Notes under the pieces: generated by a model
Told to the model about the DNA's origin: nothing
The model's input: the letters and a program-made list of their open reading frames with translations, nothing else
The model's database searches: none
In this document: positions 22,259-22,274 of the stretch, piece by piece
Layout of the letters: each line of letters begins with the position of its first letter
Position numbering within the stretch: position 1 is the stretch's first letter
Program-made: the position numbers and the translations under genes
IMG/VR virus record: IMGVR_UViG_3300021957_000349
Coordinates: 1 to 22,274 of that record
Strand: one strand, 5' to 3'
Origin: a virus
Length of the DNA stretch: 22,274 nt

Positions 22259-22274
22259 AAAACATTGCCACAAA

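Noticed and set aside
1-22274. CRISPR array, insertion sequence or integrase site
   Set aside because: No regularly spaced repeats, transposase or integrase motifs, or terminal inverted repeats were seen.

Overview
The window looks like part of the genome of a T4-like myovirus, probably from an AT-rich marine phage. Host clues are weak: pelagiphage or cyanophage relatives are the obvious comparison, but nothing seen here fixes the host. The call rests on a UvsX recombinase, a gp32-type single-strand DNA-binding protein, a UvsY-like mediator and the start of a UvsW-type helicase. It is supported by very tight packing (1, 4 and 8-34 base overlaps), almost all genes on the minus strand, and a TATAAATA box matching the T4 late promoter consensus.

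Right part, read along the minus strand from 22245 to 13749: a large unrecognised 709-aa protein, then a promoter, a 46-residue small ORF and gp32. A terminator and a second promoter follow, then uvsX, a radical SAM/twitch-domain enzyme, a short acidic protein, three unrecognised proteins and a uvsY-like gene. Four of the replication-side genes share the ribosome binding site TAGGAGA, and two of these start with TTG.

Middle part, 13746 to 2976: an island of about 11 kb dedicated to sugar or surface-glycan chemistry. It has four GT-A-type glycosyltransferase domains (DxD-like motifs) and three related GT-B/capsule-type domains, one of which is fused to a GT-A domain. It also has a nucleotidyltransferase-kinase fusion of LicC/LicA type, a HAD phosphatase and an RfaE2-like nucleotidyltransferase fused to a ManC-type cupin. 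A stand-alone cupin, a class I methyltransferase and an FkbM methyltransferase complete it. Three genes (4589-6388) are on the opposite strand. The parts are enough to propose activation and assembly of an unusual sugar or sugar-phosphate decoration, but the product cannot be read from the sequence. In T4, uvsW and uvsY are near neighbours; here the island lies between them.

Left part, 2918 to 1: a likely virion protein gene. Its 3' flank contains a self-contained small RNA unit (late-promoter box, two hairpins, terminator; 2201-2310). Next comes a sigma70-like promoter with a 203-base structured leader, three small overlapping ORFs, an AAA ATPase, a terminator and the leaderless-looking start of uvsW.

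The most interesting features are the candidate late small RNA, the structured leader with a two-codon ORF, the repeated TTGACT-N16-TATWAT promoters that sit directly on start codons, and the fused sugar-activation enzymes of the island.
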